In this document: positions 25,170 to 32,920 of the stretch, piece by piece
How the letters are laid out: the number at the start of each line of letters is the position of its first letter
Position numbering within the stretch: the stretch's first letter is position 1
NCBI GenBank assembly: GCA_014727915.1
Contig: WJMO01000005.1
Location: 434,001 to 498,000, forward strand
DNA: 64,000 nt
Origin: Candidatus Altarchaeales archaeon
Lineage (GTDB): Archaea > Altiarchaeota > Altiarchaeia > IMC4 > SCGC-AAA252-I15
Reading direction: 5' to 3'
Notes under the pieces: generated by a model
Told to the model about the DNA's origin: nothing
The model's database searches: none
The model's input: the letters and a program-made list of their open reading frames with translations, nothing else
Translations under genes and position numbers: made by a program

Positions 25170-25420
25170 ACCTTTCCCTCCCTAACGGTCGGCAAAAGCT
25201 TGACCAAAATACTGTTTCAGGATGATTCACCCCCAAAGAAAACGAACTACTTATCTAGTCTCTCAGTTACACTAGTTAGTTTATAAATGTGACTAATTCT
25301 ACTCAGTTTTTTTTAAGAACTGATATTTTTTTAATTATTTATACTTTTTTATCAATTATTTGTGTTTTTTGTCATTTATTTGTGTTTTTTTTTTTTTTGT
25401 GGTGTTTTATGTCTGTTGTC
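25170..25420. other. AT-rich intergenic stretch with T tracts
   Basis: No gene is supported here. From about 25255 the DNA becomes very AT-rich. It contains a TATA-like GTTTATAAATG near 25279-25289, two copies of TTATTTGTGTTTTTT and a run of 14 T at 25385-25398. T tracts on the plus strand can terminate transcription from the tRNA side. A short AT-rich RNA starting near 25310 is conceivable but unproven. Confidence 0.5.
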
Positions 25421-25588
25421 TTACTTTGTGAAGTATATTGTGGCTATGGCTGATGTGAGTGCCATGCCCCAGAAGAATATGAGGAACATGAGGTTCTCCC
25501 TGGCATAGTAGATGCCCGCGATGACGGAGGCGACAGCCAATGCTAGGAACAACAGCCTCAAAGCCAGTTTCTTCATGAAGTCCTCCAT
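25421..25588 (-). CDS. Small membrane protein, 55 residues
   Basis: A short frame with strong local support. It encodes MEDFMKKLALRLLFLALAVA at the start and two hydrophobic segments (about residues 8-26 and 33-52) joined by YYAREN. A TATA-like GGTTATAACC lies at about 25606-25616, roughly 25 nt upstream of the ATG, predicting a leaderless mRNA. The alternation of hydrophobic and basic residues is protein-like. Two-helix hairpin membrane protein of unknown role. Confidence 0.65.
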   Translation of the reverse strand: MEDFMKKLALRLLFLALAVASVIAGIYYARENLMFLIFFWGMALTSAIATIYFTK

Positions 25589-25696
25589 GTTATTCTATCC
25601 GTGGATGTGGTTATAACCCTAGCTACCTGTTGGAAACCTCCATGTTCTTATTGCCAGCCAGGTCATTGATTACACCTGAGATAATATGGGTGATCT

Positions 25697-26077
25697 ATGA
25701 TGAAGAAAGGAATGGTTTTGTTGACGGCCCTGGTGTTGCTAGCCGCCTACGCGGTAGCGCAGCCGGGCCCAGGGAAGAGCAAGAACAAAAGAGTGGAACA
25801 CTGTAGCTTTACTGGTGGTGGCGTTGGAGTCGACGCAGTATTCCTATCAACCGGAAGCGGAGTAGTCCAGGAATGGCAGACAAGAGACGACGGAACATAC
25901 CAGCATGTGACATTCGTCCCCGGCGACAGGGAGATGCCAGAGGAAGAATGCACGGGCAACGGATGGTTCACTTGGGAGCCCCACGCCTACCCCGATGAAG
26001 ACCCCGCAGGCTGCGTGATGGACAACCTGCCGATGGACAGCTACTGGGTCTGCATAGAAGACATAATGATGGATTAA
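25697..26077 (+). CDS. Small secreted protein, unknown
   Basis: A 126-residue protein with a clear signal peptide (MMKKGMVLLTALVLLAAYAV ending at AQ). The mature part has four cysteines and several aromatic residues and is acidic at the end. No family recognised. The start may be the first or second of two adjacent ATGs. A hairpin followed by a T run directly after the stop (26068-26108) looks like a terminator for this gene. Confidence 0.65.
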   Translation: MMKKGMVLLTALVLLAAYAVAQPGPGKSKNKRVEHCSFTGGGVGVDAVFLSTGSGVVQEWQTRDDGTYQHVTFVPGDREMPEEECTGNGWFTWEPHAYPDEDPAGCVMDNLPMDSYWVCIEDIMMD

Positions 26078-26108
26078 ACTAATCCATCAACCCCCCTCTT
26101 TTTTTTTA
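26068..26108 (+). terminator. Hairpin plus T-run terminator
   Basis: A perfect 9-bp inverted repeat, GATGGATTA / TAATCCATC with loop AAC, spans 26068-26088 and overlaps the stop codon. It is followed by a C-rich spacer and about ten T residues. It resembles a bacterial intrinsic terminator; in archaea the T run alone can suffice. Confidence 0.65.
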
Positions 26109-26822
26109 ATTCACTCTCTTCTTACCTGCTTCTATGAACCCCTGCAGGTCCCCTCTCCCGGCCAGTTTTTCGATGTTGGATGCGAGCGCCTCCTGGAACA
26201 TCAGATAATCCATCGTTGAACCCGCCGACCCGGTGGGCATCACTCGAGTCACACCATCACTCACAGTCTTCTCCGTTACCGTGGGACTCTCCACGTTGTC
26301 GCTGTAGACAAGCGCATAGAGGTCGTTGGTGTAGCCCTGCGGGTACCTGTGCTGGTCTATCAAGTTCACCCTGGCCCTGGGCTCCACCAGATGTATCTCC
26401 CTGCTCAGCCGGGATAGGTTGCCTTCCACGCGCTGGCTGGTGTCCACCAGATTATAGGTTCCACTGCCGTCCAAGATATTCGACGCCTTCAGCGCCTCCC
26501 CCGCCTCGCCTTCAGTATAGGTTGGCTTCTCGCCCCCTTCGCTGGTGCTGTATATGAAGTACCTGAGCCTTGACTTCGGCACTAACCCCATGGCGTTGTT
26601 CAACCCGCTGGTAGCCTCGAACAATGCCCGCATACCCTGGCCCAGGAATATTGTCTTACCCTCCACCCGGCCCTCTCTCATGTCGAGGAGCAGGCGGGCG
26701 GAGAAACGAAGTATGTCCTTGGCAACACTGTCATAGTGGTCTCTCACAGAGTTCAAGTCGGGCAGCTCATCCGATCGGGCGTCCACCCGCTTGCCATAGT
26801 AGTCAGAATCCCTTAACCGCAT
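26106..26822 (-). CDS. Soluble protein, unknown
   Basis: A 238-residue protein without a family I can name. It has a predicted helical first third, then GKTIFLGQGMRALFEATSGLN, which resembles the opening of a nucleotide-binding or phosphoribosyltransferase-like fold, and an acidic middle (STSEGGEKPTYTEGEAGE). ATG 26822 lies 7 nt after the tautomerase stop, so both are probably on one mRNA; the longer frame to 26888 overlaps the tautomerase and is rejected. Third gene of the run 27308-26106. Confidence 0.65.
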   Translation of the reverse strand: MRLRDSDYYGKRVDARSDELPDLNSVRDHYDSVAKDILRFSARLLLDMREGRVEGKTIFLGQGMRALFEATSGLNNAMGLVPKSRLRYFIYSTSEGGEKPTYTEGEAGEALKASNILDGSGTYNLVDTSQRVEGNLSRLSREIHLVEPRARVNLIDQHRYPQGYTNDLYALVYSDNVESPTVTEKTVSDGVTRVMPTGSAGSTMDYLMFQEALASNIEKLAGRGDLQGFIEAGKKRVN

Positions 26823-26829
26823 CTCCAAC

Positions 26830-27024
26830 CTACTTGATGTCCTTGAACCTGACGGAATGTTGTTCGCCGCCGGAACCCCAGTTCTCACGTCTGGTCTCGT
26901 GTATTACCACGGTCACAGCCTCGGCTGGTATCCCCAACCCTGTGAACACTTCCGTGATCCCCCTTATGACCTCCGGCTTCCTCTCATCATCCAACGGCCA
27001 CGTCTCCACTGTAACAAATGGCAC
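26830..27024 (-). CDS. 4-oxalocrotonate tautomerase family protein
   Basis: A 64-residue tautomerase. Members need Pro as the first residue after Met removal, where it is the catalytic base. Starting at GTG 27024 the protein reads M-P-F-V-T-V-E-T-W, exactly the family opening, whereas the upstream GTG (27033) would bury the Pro at position 5. The Shine-Dalgarno GGAGGTGA sits 5 nt before this GTG. Later residues (ITEVFTGLGIPAEAVTVVIHE, NWGSGGEQ) fit the family. The substrate is unknown; the family acts on keto-enol pairs. The stop of the upstream gene overlaps the ribosome site. Confidence 0.88.
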   Translation of the reverse strand: MPFVTVETWPLDDERKPEVIRGITEVFTGLGIPAEAVTVVIHETRRENWGSGGEQHSVRFKDIK

Positions 27025-27029
27025 CTGCT

Positions 27030-27308
27030 TCACCTCCTTTTCCTTCTGCTGAACGGCTGCGGGAGCACCTGAACCCTCCGTATCCTCTTCAACGGTATGC
27101 TGTACGTGTGGTCGTACCAGTCCGACTCGTCCTTCCCCTGCCCTATCTTCCGAGTCCCAGACACGTTTATGAACCCGCCCGTGCTAGTCTTATAGCAGGC
27201 CTCCAGGAAGTAACCCGTGCATATGCTGTTGTTGGTCCTGCAGGCGATGAAAGTGCCCTTCCTGATCCTCTTATCAGCCACGACCTTCTTGAACTCCGGC
27301 ACCCGCAT
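27030..27308 (-). CDS. Small basic protein, unknown
   Basis: A 92-residue basic protein. MRVPEFKKVVADKRIRKGTF begins it, the centre is a likely beta-rich segment (TGYFLEACYKTSTGGFINVSG), and the C-terminus is RRVQVLPQPFSRRKRR. The ATG at 27308 is preferred to a TTG at 27332, since a box GTTTTATTG at about 27331-27339 predicts a leaderless start. The stop overlaps the tautomerase ribosome-binding site, implying coupling. No family recognised. Confidence 0.6.
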   Translation of the reverse strand: MRVPEFKKVVADKRIRKGTFIACRTNNSICTGYFLEACYKTSTGGFINVSGTRKIGQGKDESDWYDHTYSIPLKRIRRVQVLPQPFSRRKRR

Positions 27309-27374
27309 AATGAAATATTGGTAGGGCCTCAATAAAACAGGTTTTATTTATTGGGTCGAGAGTAAGTTCTACCT

Positions 27375-27644
27375 ATGGAAGACGTCGTGGGTGTTAGGCT
27401 AGACCTCCTAGCCTCGATAGTCGAGGATATGATCTCCAGCAAAGACCTGGAGTCAGTGCTCGGCTCTCCGGTTATGGCGCACGTGGCCATGACAGTGGAA
27501 GACGGCCAGTTCAAGTTCAGGACCCTCATACCCGACGGAGAGGAACGTGAACCCTACACCGACGAGGAGGTTATCAGGGCGTCCGAGATAGTGGACCAGA
27601 TAGTCTCGGACAGACTTCCAGGCGACCTCCCGGAGGTCAAGTGA
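27375..27644 (+). CDS. Small acidic protein, unknown
   Basis: An 89-residue acidic protein: an N-terminal helix (DLLASIVEDMISSKDLESVL), a strand pair (VMAHVAMTVEDGQFKFRTLI) and a second helix (IRASEIVDQIVSDRL). A TATA-like GGTTTTATTTATTGG lies near 27339-27353, about 29 nt upstream of the ATG. It is divergent from the 27308 gene. No family recognised, but the alternation looks like a folded alpha-beta domain. Confidence 0.6.
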   Translation: MEDVVGVRLDLLASIVEDMISSKDLESVLGSPVMAHVAMTVEDGQFKFRTLIPDGEEREPYTDEEVIRASEIVDQIVSDRLPGDLPEVK

Positions 27645-27647
27645 GAG

Positions 27648-27716
27648 ATGGAAGAGAGCGGAAAATGGCGGAACATCATAGGAGGGAAGTTAGGGAAGAT
27701 CATCGGCGCGATCTAG
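27648..27716 (+). CDS. Possible 22-residue amphipathic peptide
   Basis: A 23-codon frame begins three bases after the stop of the 89-residue gene, and GGAGGT lies 10 nt upstream of its ATG. The peptide (MEESGKWRNIIGG then KLGKIIGAI) would form a basic amphipathic helix. Its stop overlaps the convergent glycosyltransferase end by 4 nt. Position and ribosome site are suggestive, but a frame this short can occur by chance. Confidence 0.35.
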   Translation: MEESGKWRNIIGGKLGKIIGAI

Positions 27717-29218
27717 CCGATCCGGTAGACCCTCACCGGCCTTAATGTGCCCACCGACTTCACGAGGGTTGCGTTCTCCGCGAGGAAACCGTAGAAGCCG
27801 CCGAATCCCGATACATCATACATCAGCGCAAAGCGCACGTCACCTGCGTGTTCCCTGTAGTACTCAGGCGAACGGTTGAGCGCTCCAACGTGCAACCCGT
27901 AGAATTCCATGAACTCCCCAGGTATCTCACGGCCCGTCCTGAACGCGACCGGGCAGGCCAGGTATGACAGGCCCATGATCTGCTCGTCCTCCCCCGAATT
28001 CTCCGAAACATAGGATGACAGGACGTTCACAACCATGTTCCCATAAGACTCGGATACTATGAACACATAGTAGGAGAACAGCGACACAAGCAGCAGAGAT
28101 ACGAGCACCGGCATCATGGACTCCCTGGCGTTGTCGAACGAGAAGCCCGCCAGGAGTGACAGGGGTATGATCGAGAGGGTGAAGTACAGGTAGGGGTGGG
28201 AGTAACCGCAAAGGTACTTCAGGAAGAGCACCGGCGGCAACGAGGACAGGAGATACATAAGTAGGTAATCCTCTTCGAACCTGCGCTTCCCAGACTTGAT
28301 GACATGGCAGGCTCCGAACACGGACGGCACGGTGAAGAGGGGGTCGACGGCCAGTACCTTCAGGAACTCGAACAGTTTGCACCCGAGGCCGCTGTCCTGG
28401 TAGAGGCTGTGGTGCACGTAGACCTGGTAGAAGTACTCGGGAGACCATAGGAGCGCGGTTGCAGGCGCGTATACGAGGATGAACCCGGCCACTACGGGAG
28501 CCAGACATGGTATGATGTTCTTCCGGTCTCTCAAGATGACTGTCAGAAACATGGGTCCCAAAGCCACCAACCCCAGCATCTTATACAAGGCGGCCGCCCC
28601 GACGCACGCACCCGAAGCAAGGAGATAGGCTCTCTTACCCCGGCTCCTACCCTCTAGGAACAGGTAGGCTGCGATGAGATGCAAGAGTATGAGTTCCGCG
28701 TAGGCGGTGGCCGCGTTGGTGAACTTGAAAACGAAATGGGAGAGCCCCAACACCGCAGTGGAGGCGAGCGCATGCTCCCTGCTCCAGAACCTACCTGCTA
28801 CATGGTATGTCAGGAGGATGGTTGCTACCGATGCGAGTGTGGGCACCAGCTTGGCCTGGAAAACACCCACCCCCAACAGGTTGAAAACAGCCGATGTGAC
28901 GTAGAGGTAGACGGGCTGCTGTGTGAACATGAAGTCGGCGTATGGTCGAGCGCCTGTGAAGTGCTTGTAGGCGGAGTATATGAAGAAACCCTCATCCGAG
29001 GTTATGGAGATTATGTTCAGCGTTGAAGCGCGCAACACCACAGATGCGAATATGACCGCTGCAAGGTATAAATGCCAGTATTCGCCCAACCTCATAGTGG
29101 ATGAGAGCATCCTACGGTCCGACAGCCTTTTCCCAGTAGCGGCCGCGACTATGCTCTGAGCCACCACCACGGCTATGAGGAGCACCAGCCATATGATGGT
29201 GTTCTGGAACGCTATCAT
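27713..29218 (-). CDS. GT-C family membrane glycosyltransferase
   Basis: A 501-residue protein with about eleven membrane helices. ITSDEGFFIYSAYKHFTG carries the acidic D-E pair in the first exported loop, followed by RPYADFMFTQQPVYLYV, both typical of ArnT/PMT-like GT-C enzymes that transfer sugars from polyprenyl-phosphate donors. A small exported domain ends the protein (from about residue 420). ATG 29218 (MIAFQNTIIW) begins the first helix; the longer frame upstream lies antisense to the next gene and is rejected. Divergent from the GT87-like gene. Confidence 0.82.
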   Translation of the reverse strand: MIAFQNTIIWLVLLIAVVVAQSIVAAATGKRLSDRRMLSSTMRLGEYWHLYLAAVIFASVVLRASTLNIISITSDEGFFIYSAYKHFTGARPYADFMFTQQPVYLYVTSAVFNLLGVGVFQAKLVPTLASVATILLTYHVAGRFWSREHALASTAVLGLSHFVFKFTNAATAYAELILLHLIAAYLFLEGRSRGKRAYLLASGACVGAAALYKMLGLVALGPMFLTVILRDRKNIIPCLAPVVAGFILVYAPATALLWSPEYFYQVYVHHSLYQDSGLGCKLFEFLKVLAVDPLFTVPSVFGACHVIKSGKRRFEEDYLLMYLLSSLPPVLFLKYLCGYSHPYLYFTLSIIPLSLLAGFSFDNARESMMPVLVSLLLVSLFSYYVFIVSESYGNMVVNVLSSYVSENSGEDEQIMGLSYLACPVAFRTGREIPGEFMEFYGLHVGALNRSPEYYREHAGDVRFALMYDVSGFGGFYGFLAENATLVKSVGTLRPVRVYRIG

Positions 29219-29256
29219 CTCAACTAGTATATTAACATTGAATATTAGATTAAGAC

Positions 29257-30441
29257 ATGGGAGAATCAAGTCCCTGGAAGCTGGCAGTATACGCGGTTGT
29301 CCTTGCTTTCCTGCTTTTCCAAGCCCAAAAGGTGCTGTTGCCCGTGCTGTCGGACATAGACAGCACTCAGTGGGATTTTGAGAAGGACTACTATGGTGCG
29401 GTCGCATACAGCAGGGGCTACAACCCCTACCATAACTCGGACCTAGCCCGCGTGTCCGGCAAGCACATGGCCCTCCCTTATGTCTACCCGCCCCTGACTA
29501 TCGGCTTCTACCGGCTATTCGCATTCCTCCGATATGACTCGGCCCAGTATGTTTTCCTGGCGTTGAAGGCCCTCCTCCTAGTCGGGCTCATGCGGCTGTG
29601 GGGTTGGAGGATGGTGGAATCCGGCAGCAAGTCAGAGTTCGCCGTCTTCACAGTGCTCGCCTATAACAGCACCGCGCTCATAGACCTCCACACAGGAAAC
29701 GTTGCCATGCTAGAGCAGGCCCTCCTCTGGCTGGGATTCCACTACTACCTCAAAGGCGACCTCATGCGGTTCACCGGGTTCACTTTAGCCGCCGCATCCT
29801 TCAAAGTCCTGCCGATAGCGTTCCTCGGTCTGCTCCTCTTCTCCGACGACGATCGTAGACACAAGTACCTGTTAACCTCGGCGGCCATATTCATGGCATA
29901 CCTGCTCCTGCCCGCTTTCCTGATGCCCGGTCTCTTCGACGGCTACGTTCGCAACCTGGAGATAACCATCTTCCACCTGCGGTCCGAGAGGGGCATGATA
30001 AACCCTTCCACGCTGGCGTTGGTCAAGGACCTCACCGTCCTGTGGTCTTTCATACTGGGATTGGAACCGCCTGCCAACGCCCATCTAATACTTTACCTGG
30101 CCATGGCCGCGGCGGTGGTCTCCGTCAGCGCCAGGGCAGTGTCCGAGCTTAGGAGGAGGAACGACCGGCGGATGCTCCTGTTCTTCCTGGTACTCGTCTA
30201 CGCCCTGTTGGCTCCGAGGATGAAAGACTACGGTTACGTGATCCTAATACCCTCGACGTTCTACGCGGCCGGACTGCCCAGGTTCAGGAGTTACAGGCCG
30301 CTCATACTGTTGGCGGGTATGGTGCCAGTCTCAGTCCTACAGCCCCACCCGGAGTTCCTGCTCGGCATGTGGGGATACTATGCGCTCGCATACGCATATC
30401 TCATATGGGTGTTGTACGTGATCGAGGCAGCGGGGGAATAG
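29257..30441 (+). CDS. GT87-like polyprenol-linked glycosyltransferase
   Basis: A 394-residue membrane protein with about ten helices. The first exported loop contains DFEKDYYGAVAYSRGYNPYH and YVYPPLTIGFYRLF, as in GT87 (DUF2029) mannosyltransferases, and LHTGNVAMLEQALLWLGFHY matches the later G-N-x-x motif. Such enzymes use polyprenyl-phospho-mannose to build cell-surface glycans. It lies back to back with the GT-C gene at 27713, and the two presumably share a promoter region of about 40 bp. Confidence 0.85.
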   Translation: MGESSPWKLAVYAVVLAFLLFQAQKVLLPVLSDIDSTQWDFEKDYYGAVAYSRGYNPYHNSDLARVSGKHMALPYVYPPLTIGFYRLFAFLRYDSAQYVFLALKALLLVGLMRLWGWRMVESGSKSEFAVFTVLAYNSTALIDLHTGNVAMLEQALLWLGFHYYLKGDLMRFTGFTLAAASFKVLPIAFLGLLLFSDDDRRHKYLLTSAAIFMAYLLLPAFLMPGLFDGYVRNLEITIFHLRSERGMINPSTLALVKDLTVLWSFILGLEPPANAHLILYLAMAAAVVSVSARAVSELRRRNDRRMLLFFLVLVYALLAPRMKDYGYVILIPSTFYAAGLPRFRSYRPLILLAGMVPVSVLQPHPEFLLGMWGYYALAYAYLIWVLYVIEAAGE

Positions 30442-30541
30442 GATTATTTATTAGTTCTGAATCGTTTATCTCCAAAAAATACAGGGGTCGAACAAAATAG
30501 CCAAGAAACTAAGCCTGAGGTTTTCCGTCGGCAGGAACCTG

Positions 30542-32560
30542 GTGCTTTTCCTAGTCTCATTCATAGCAGTCTTGGCATTCTACATAGGACTGACCTCCAT
30601 GCAGGTCCCCGCATACCAGTACCGGTGGTTCAACTGCCTCGACTACCTCAAAGAGGGGACACTATACGGGGGCCAGCCCGAGTGCGTCCAACCCCCAATG
30701 GTCTACTTCACAGGTTCCCTGATTTCGGTCTTCGGCGACGAATACCTCCACATGCTGTCGAACTTCACTCTCATACTCCTGAACACATTCTGCCTCTACC
30801 TCACGCTCCGGATGACGAAAGGAAGGAGATACTGGGTGGCGGGCACGGTCATACTCGTCTACTGCCTTCTGATACTGCCCCTCTCAGTCGAGTACAAGTC
30901 AAGCCCTGGCAAAGCCTATCTTGACACGGTCTTGTCTGCGTGCTTCATGATGGCGGGTGTGTACGTTTTCCTGAACAGGAAGTCCACTAACCATGTTGCT
31001 TTGGCTTCCCTGATGTTCGCCCTCGCGCTAATGTCAAAGCTGACGGTCCTCTCAGTCGTAGTGGGCTGCTTCACGGTGCTGCTGCTATCCCATGCCCAGG
31101 GAATGTTGAAGCTGAGCAGGGATGACCTGTACCTGGACTCGTCCAAGCTGCCGCCGCTGCTGAATGACGCCGCAGCTTTCCTGACGCCCATGCTCGCGTC
31201 CTTCATACTCTTGAAGCTCATCTTCCCCAACATCATAGTCTACACCGTGCTATGCCACACCTTCGCCGAGCAGATAGGGTACGTGGATACGGTCAAGGCG
31301 ATAGTCACAACCAACCCGCTCTCAGACAACAGCCTCCTGGTCTTCTACGCCCTTCTGGCTGGTGTGGCAGCATACTATCGCCGGAGCCGGGACGGCGTTG
31401 CCCTGATGTACCTGGTAGCCTCCCCGCTCACCTTCGTCTCTGTCTACAAGCTCAGAAGCCAGATGCCTGACGTCTTCAGCTCATACTATGCCGTCCTTCC
31501 CATCTTCCTGCTGCCCCTCATCTTGGGGAATCACGCATCATCACTGAAGGGAAACAGGAAGAAGATGGCCTGTGCGGTCCTGGTCGCAGCCGCATTGTTC
31601 TTCGGCAACATGCACTTCTACGGCCAGCCCAACGTAAGGGAGATAGCCTCCATGAAGTCGGCGGGCTACAGCCTCAAGGGCATATTCTACGACCTCGAGG
31701 ATGTGGAGGAGATAAGGGAGACCGTGGACACGGTCTACATGCTCCTGCCATCGAACTCGAAGAAGGTGCTCATAGACGGGAGGATGTACGACACCCTCCG
31801 CGCATACGAGACTGACCTGGTAATGCCCCTGGTGGACTGGAGGAGCGCCCCCCAGGACCGCGTGATAGACTCGGTTTTCGCCCCCGGGCTGATACACTAT
31901 GGCGTCCTATCCAAGGAGTACAACTTCACGGACAGCATGGCCGAGGAGAACATCAGCATGGAAAAATACGACTACCAGCTCTCCCTCTACATCTACGAGA
32001 TGAACCAGCGGGAGGAAGAGCTCATAGAAGACATCGAATCCGGCGAGTATGAGATGATAATCATCGGCCCCGCGGCGTGGAGCACCCACATATGGTATCT
32101 GCTTTCCACGCAGATAAGCCCCAAGACAATACAGGGATACTGCAGGGTCTACCTGCCGGTATTCAACGAGGAGAAGCACCTCCGTCACTGGTCCACGATA
32201 CTCATGCAGGACCAGAGCAAATGCAACCTACTGGGGAACAGGGCGAAAAGCTACATGGAGGCGGTCTTCGATAGCGTCTGCCAGAAGGACGAGTGGGCTG
32301 CCAACTACCTGCTCAGGCGGGTGTTCGCAATGAACACGGTTACCAACTGCGATGAGGGCGGGTGCAAGATGTATCGTGTCCTGCTGGACAAGGAATGCAA
32401 GTCCGGGGCCAACGTCCTGGGCAGGTACATGAACGCAAAGCAGGCGTGGGACCCCCGCAGGGCGGGGGTAGTGGCGTTTGCCGTCCTATGGCTGCTGATA
32501 CATGTGCGGTTGAAGGCAGGGTTCAAGGACAACTACCTCTACGTGAACGTCCGAGACTAG
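30542..32560 (+). CDS. Large GT-C-like membrane protein, start uncertain
   Basis: A protein of at least 672 residues, with ten or so membrane helices in the first 360, a long exported domain (about 370-640) and a final helix with a short tail. The layout resembles GT-C glycosyltransferases, though I find no clear catalytic motif; YRWFNCLDYLKEGTLYGG in the first loop might be a degenerate acidic site. GTG 30542 begins directly in the first helix. The frame stays open back to 30461 and encodes a basic N-terminal stretch (KIAKKLSLRFSVGRN), but no ATG or GTG precedes it, so the true start is unclear. Confidence 0.65.
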   Translation: MLFLVSFIAVLAFYIGLTSMQVPAYQYRWFNCLDYLKEGTLYGGQPECVQPPMVYFTGSLISVFGDEYLHMLSNFTLILLNTFCLYLTLRMTKGRRYWVAGTVILVYCLLILPLSVEYKSSPGKAYLDTVLSACFMMAGVYVFLNRKSTNHVALASLMFALALMSKLTVLSVVVGCFTVLLLSHAQGMLKLSRDDLYLDSSKLPPLLNDAAAFLTPMLASFILLKLIFPNIIVYTVLCHTFAEQIGYVDTVKAIVTTNPLSDNSLLVFYALLAGVAAYYRRSRDGVALMYLVASPLTFVSVYKLRSQMPDVFSSYYAVLPIFLLPLILGNHASSLKGNRKKMACAVLVAAALFFGNMHFYGQPNVREIASMKSAGYSLKGIFYDLEDVEEIRETVDTVYMLLPSNSKKVLIDGRMYDTLRAYETDLVMPLVDWRSAPQDRVIDSVFAPGLIHYGVLSKEYNFTDSMAEENISMEKYDYQLSLYIYEMNQREEELIEDIESGEYEMIIIGPAAWSTHIWYLLSTQISPKTIQGYCRVYLPVFNEEKHLRHWSTILMQDQSKCNLLGNRAKSYMEAVFDSVCQKDEWAANYLLRRVFAMNTVTNCDEGGCKMYRVLLDKECKSGANVLGRYMNAKQAWDPRRAGVVAFAVLWLLIHVRLKAGFKDNYLYVNVRD

Positions 32561-32590
32561 CTTTTATTCCAGTCCTCCCTCTTCTATTGC

Positions 32591-32668
32591 ATGCCAGTCA
32601 AGGGCCGGAAGACCAGCTACAAGGATGCCAGGCGGAAGAAGAAGCACAGGAAGCGGATTGGGAGATAG
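32591..32668 (+). CDS. Very basic 25-residue protein
   Basis: A 26-codon frame reads M-P-V-K-G-R-K-T-S-Y then a Lys/Arg-rich end with ARRKKKHRKRIGR. A TATA-like AGCTTTTATTCC at 32559-32570 is centred about 26 nt upstream, so the ATG would be at the transcript start. Composition resembles tiny ribosomal proteins such as L41e (also about 25 residues), but the sequence does not match what I know of that protein. It could be a ribosome- or RNA-associated peptide. Confidence 0.5.
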   Translation: MPVKGRKTSYKDARRKKKHRKRIGR

Positions 32669-32669
32669 T

Positions 32670-32882
32670 CTAAGGGCACGGTTCGAACTCACAGTATGGG
32701 AGCATCCTATGGGCGACCGTCCCGTCAGGGCAGGTGAAATTGTCCCCCGGGCAGCCTTCACCCATGCTATCACGCTCGTTCTTCTCGTTCTCCACGGACT
32801 GTATGAAAGACGCTATCGTTATCGCTGAGAGCAACACCAGCACAGTAAGGAAGAATATTGCGGCCTTCGTCTCCGGTTTCAT
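32670..32882 (-). CDS. Small membrane-anchored or secreted Cys protein
   Basis: A 70-residue protein with an N-terminal hydrophobic helix (about residues 7-27) and a short exported tail with four cysteines: CPGDNFTCPDG and YCEFEPCP. The tail resembles a fragment of a Cys-knot-like domain, and NFT is a possible N-glycosylation site. An AT-rich box (ACATTAAAAAC) lies near 32906-32916, about 28 nt upstream. Its start region is divergent from the giant surface protein, so the two may be coregulated. Confidence 0.65.
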   Translation of the reverse strand: MKPETKAAIFFLTVLVLLSAITIASFIQSVENEKNERDSMGEGCPGDNFTCPDGTVAHRMLPYCEFEPCP

Positions 32883-32920
32883 TCTGGATATATATTACCC
32901 GTCGTTTTTAATGTCTTAAG

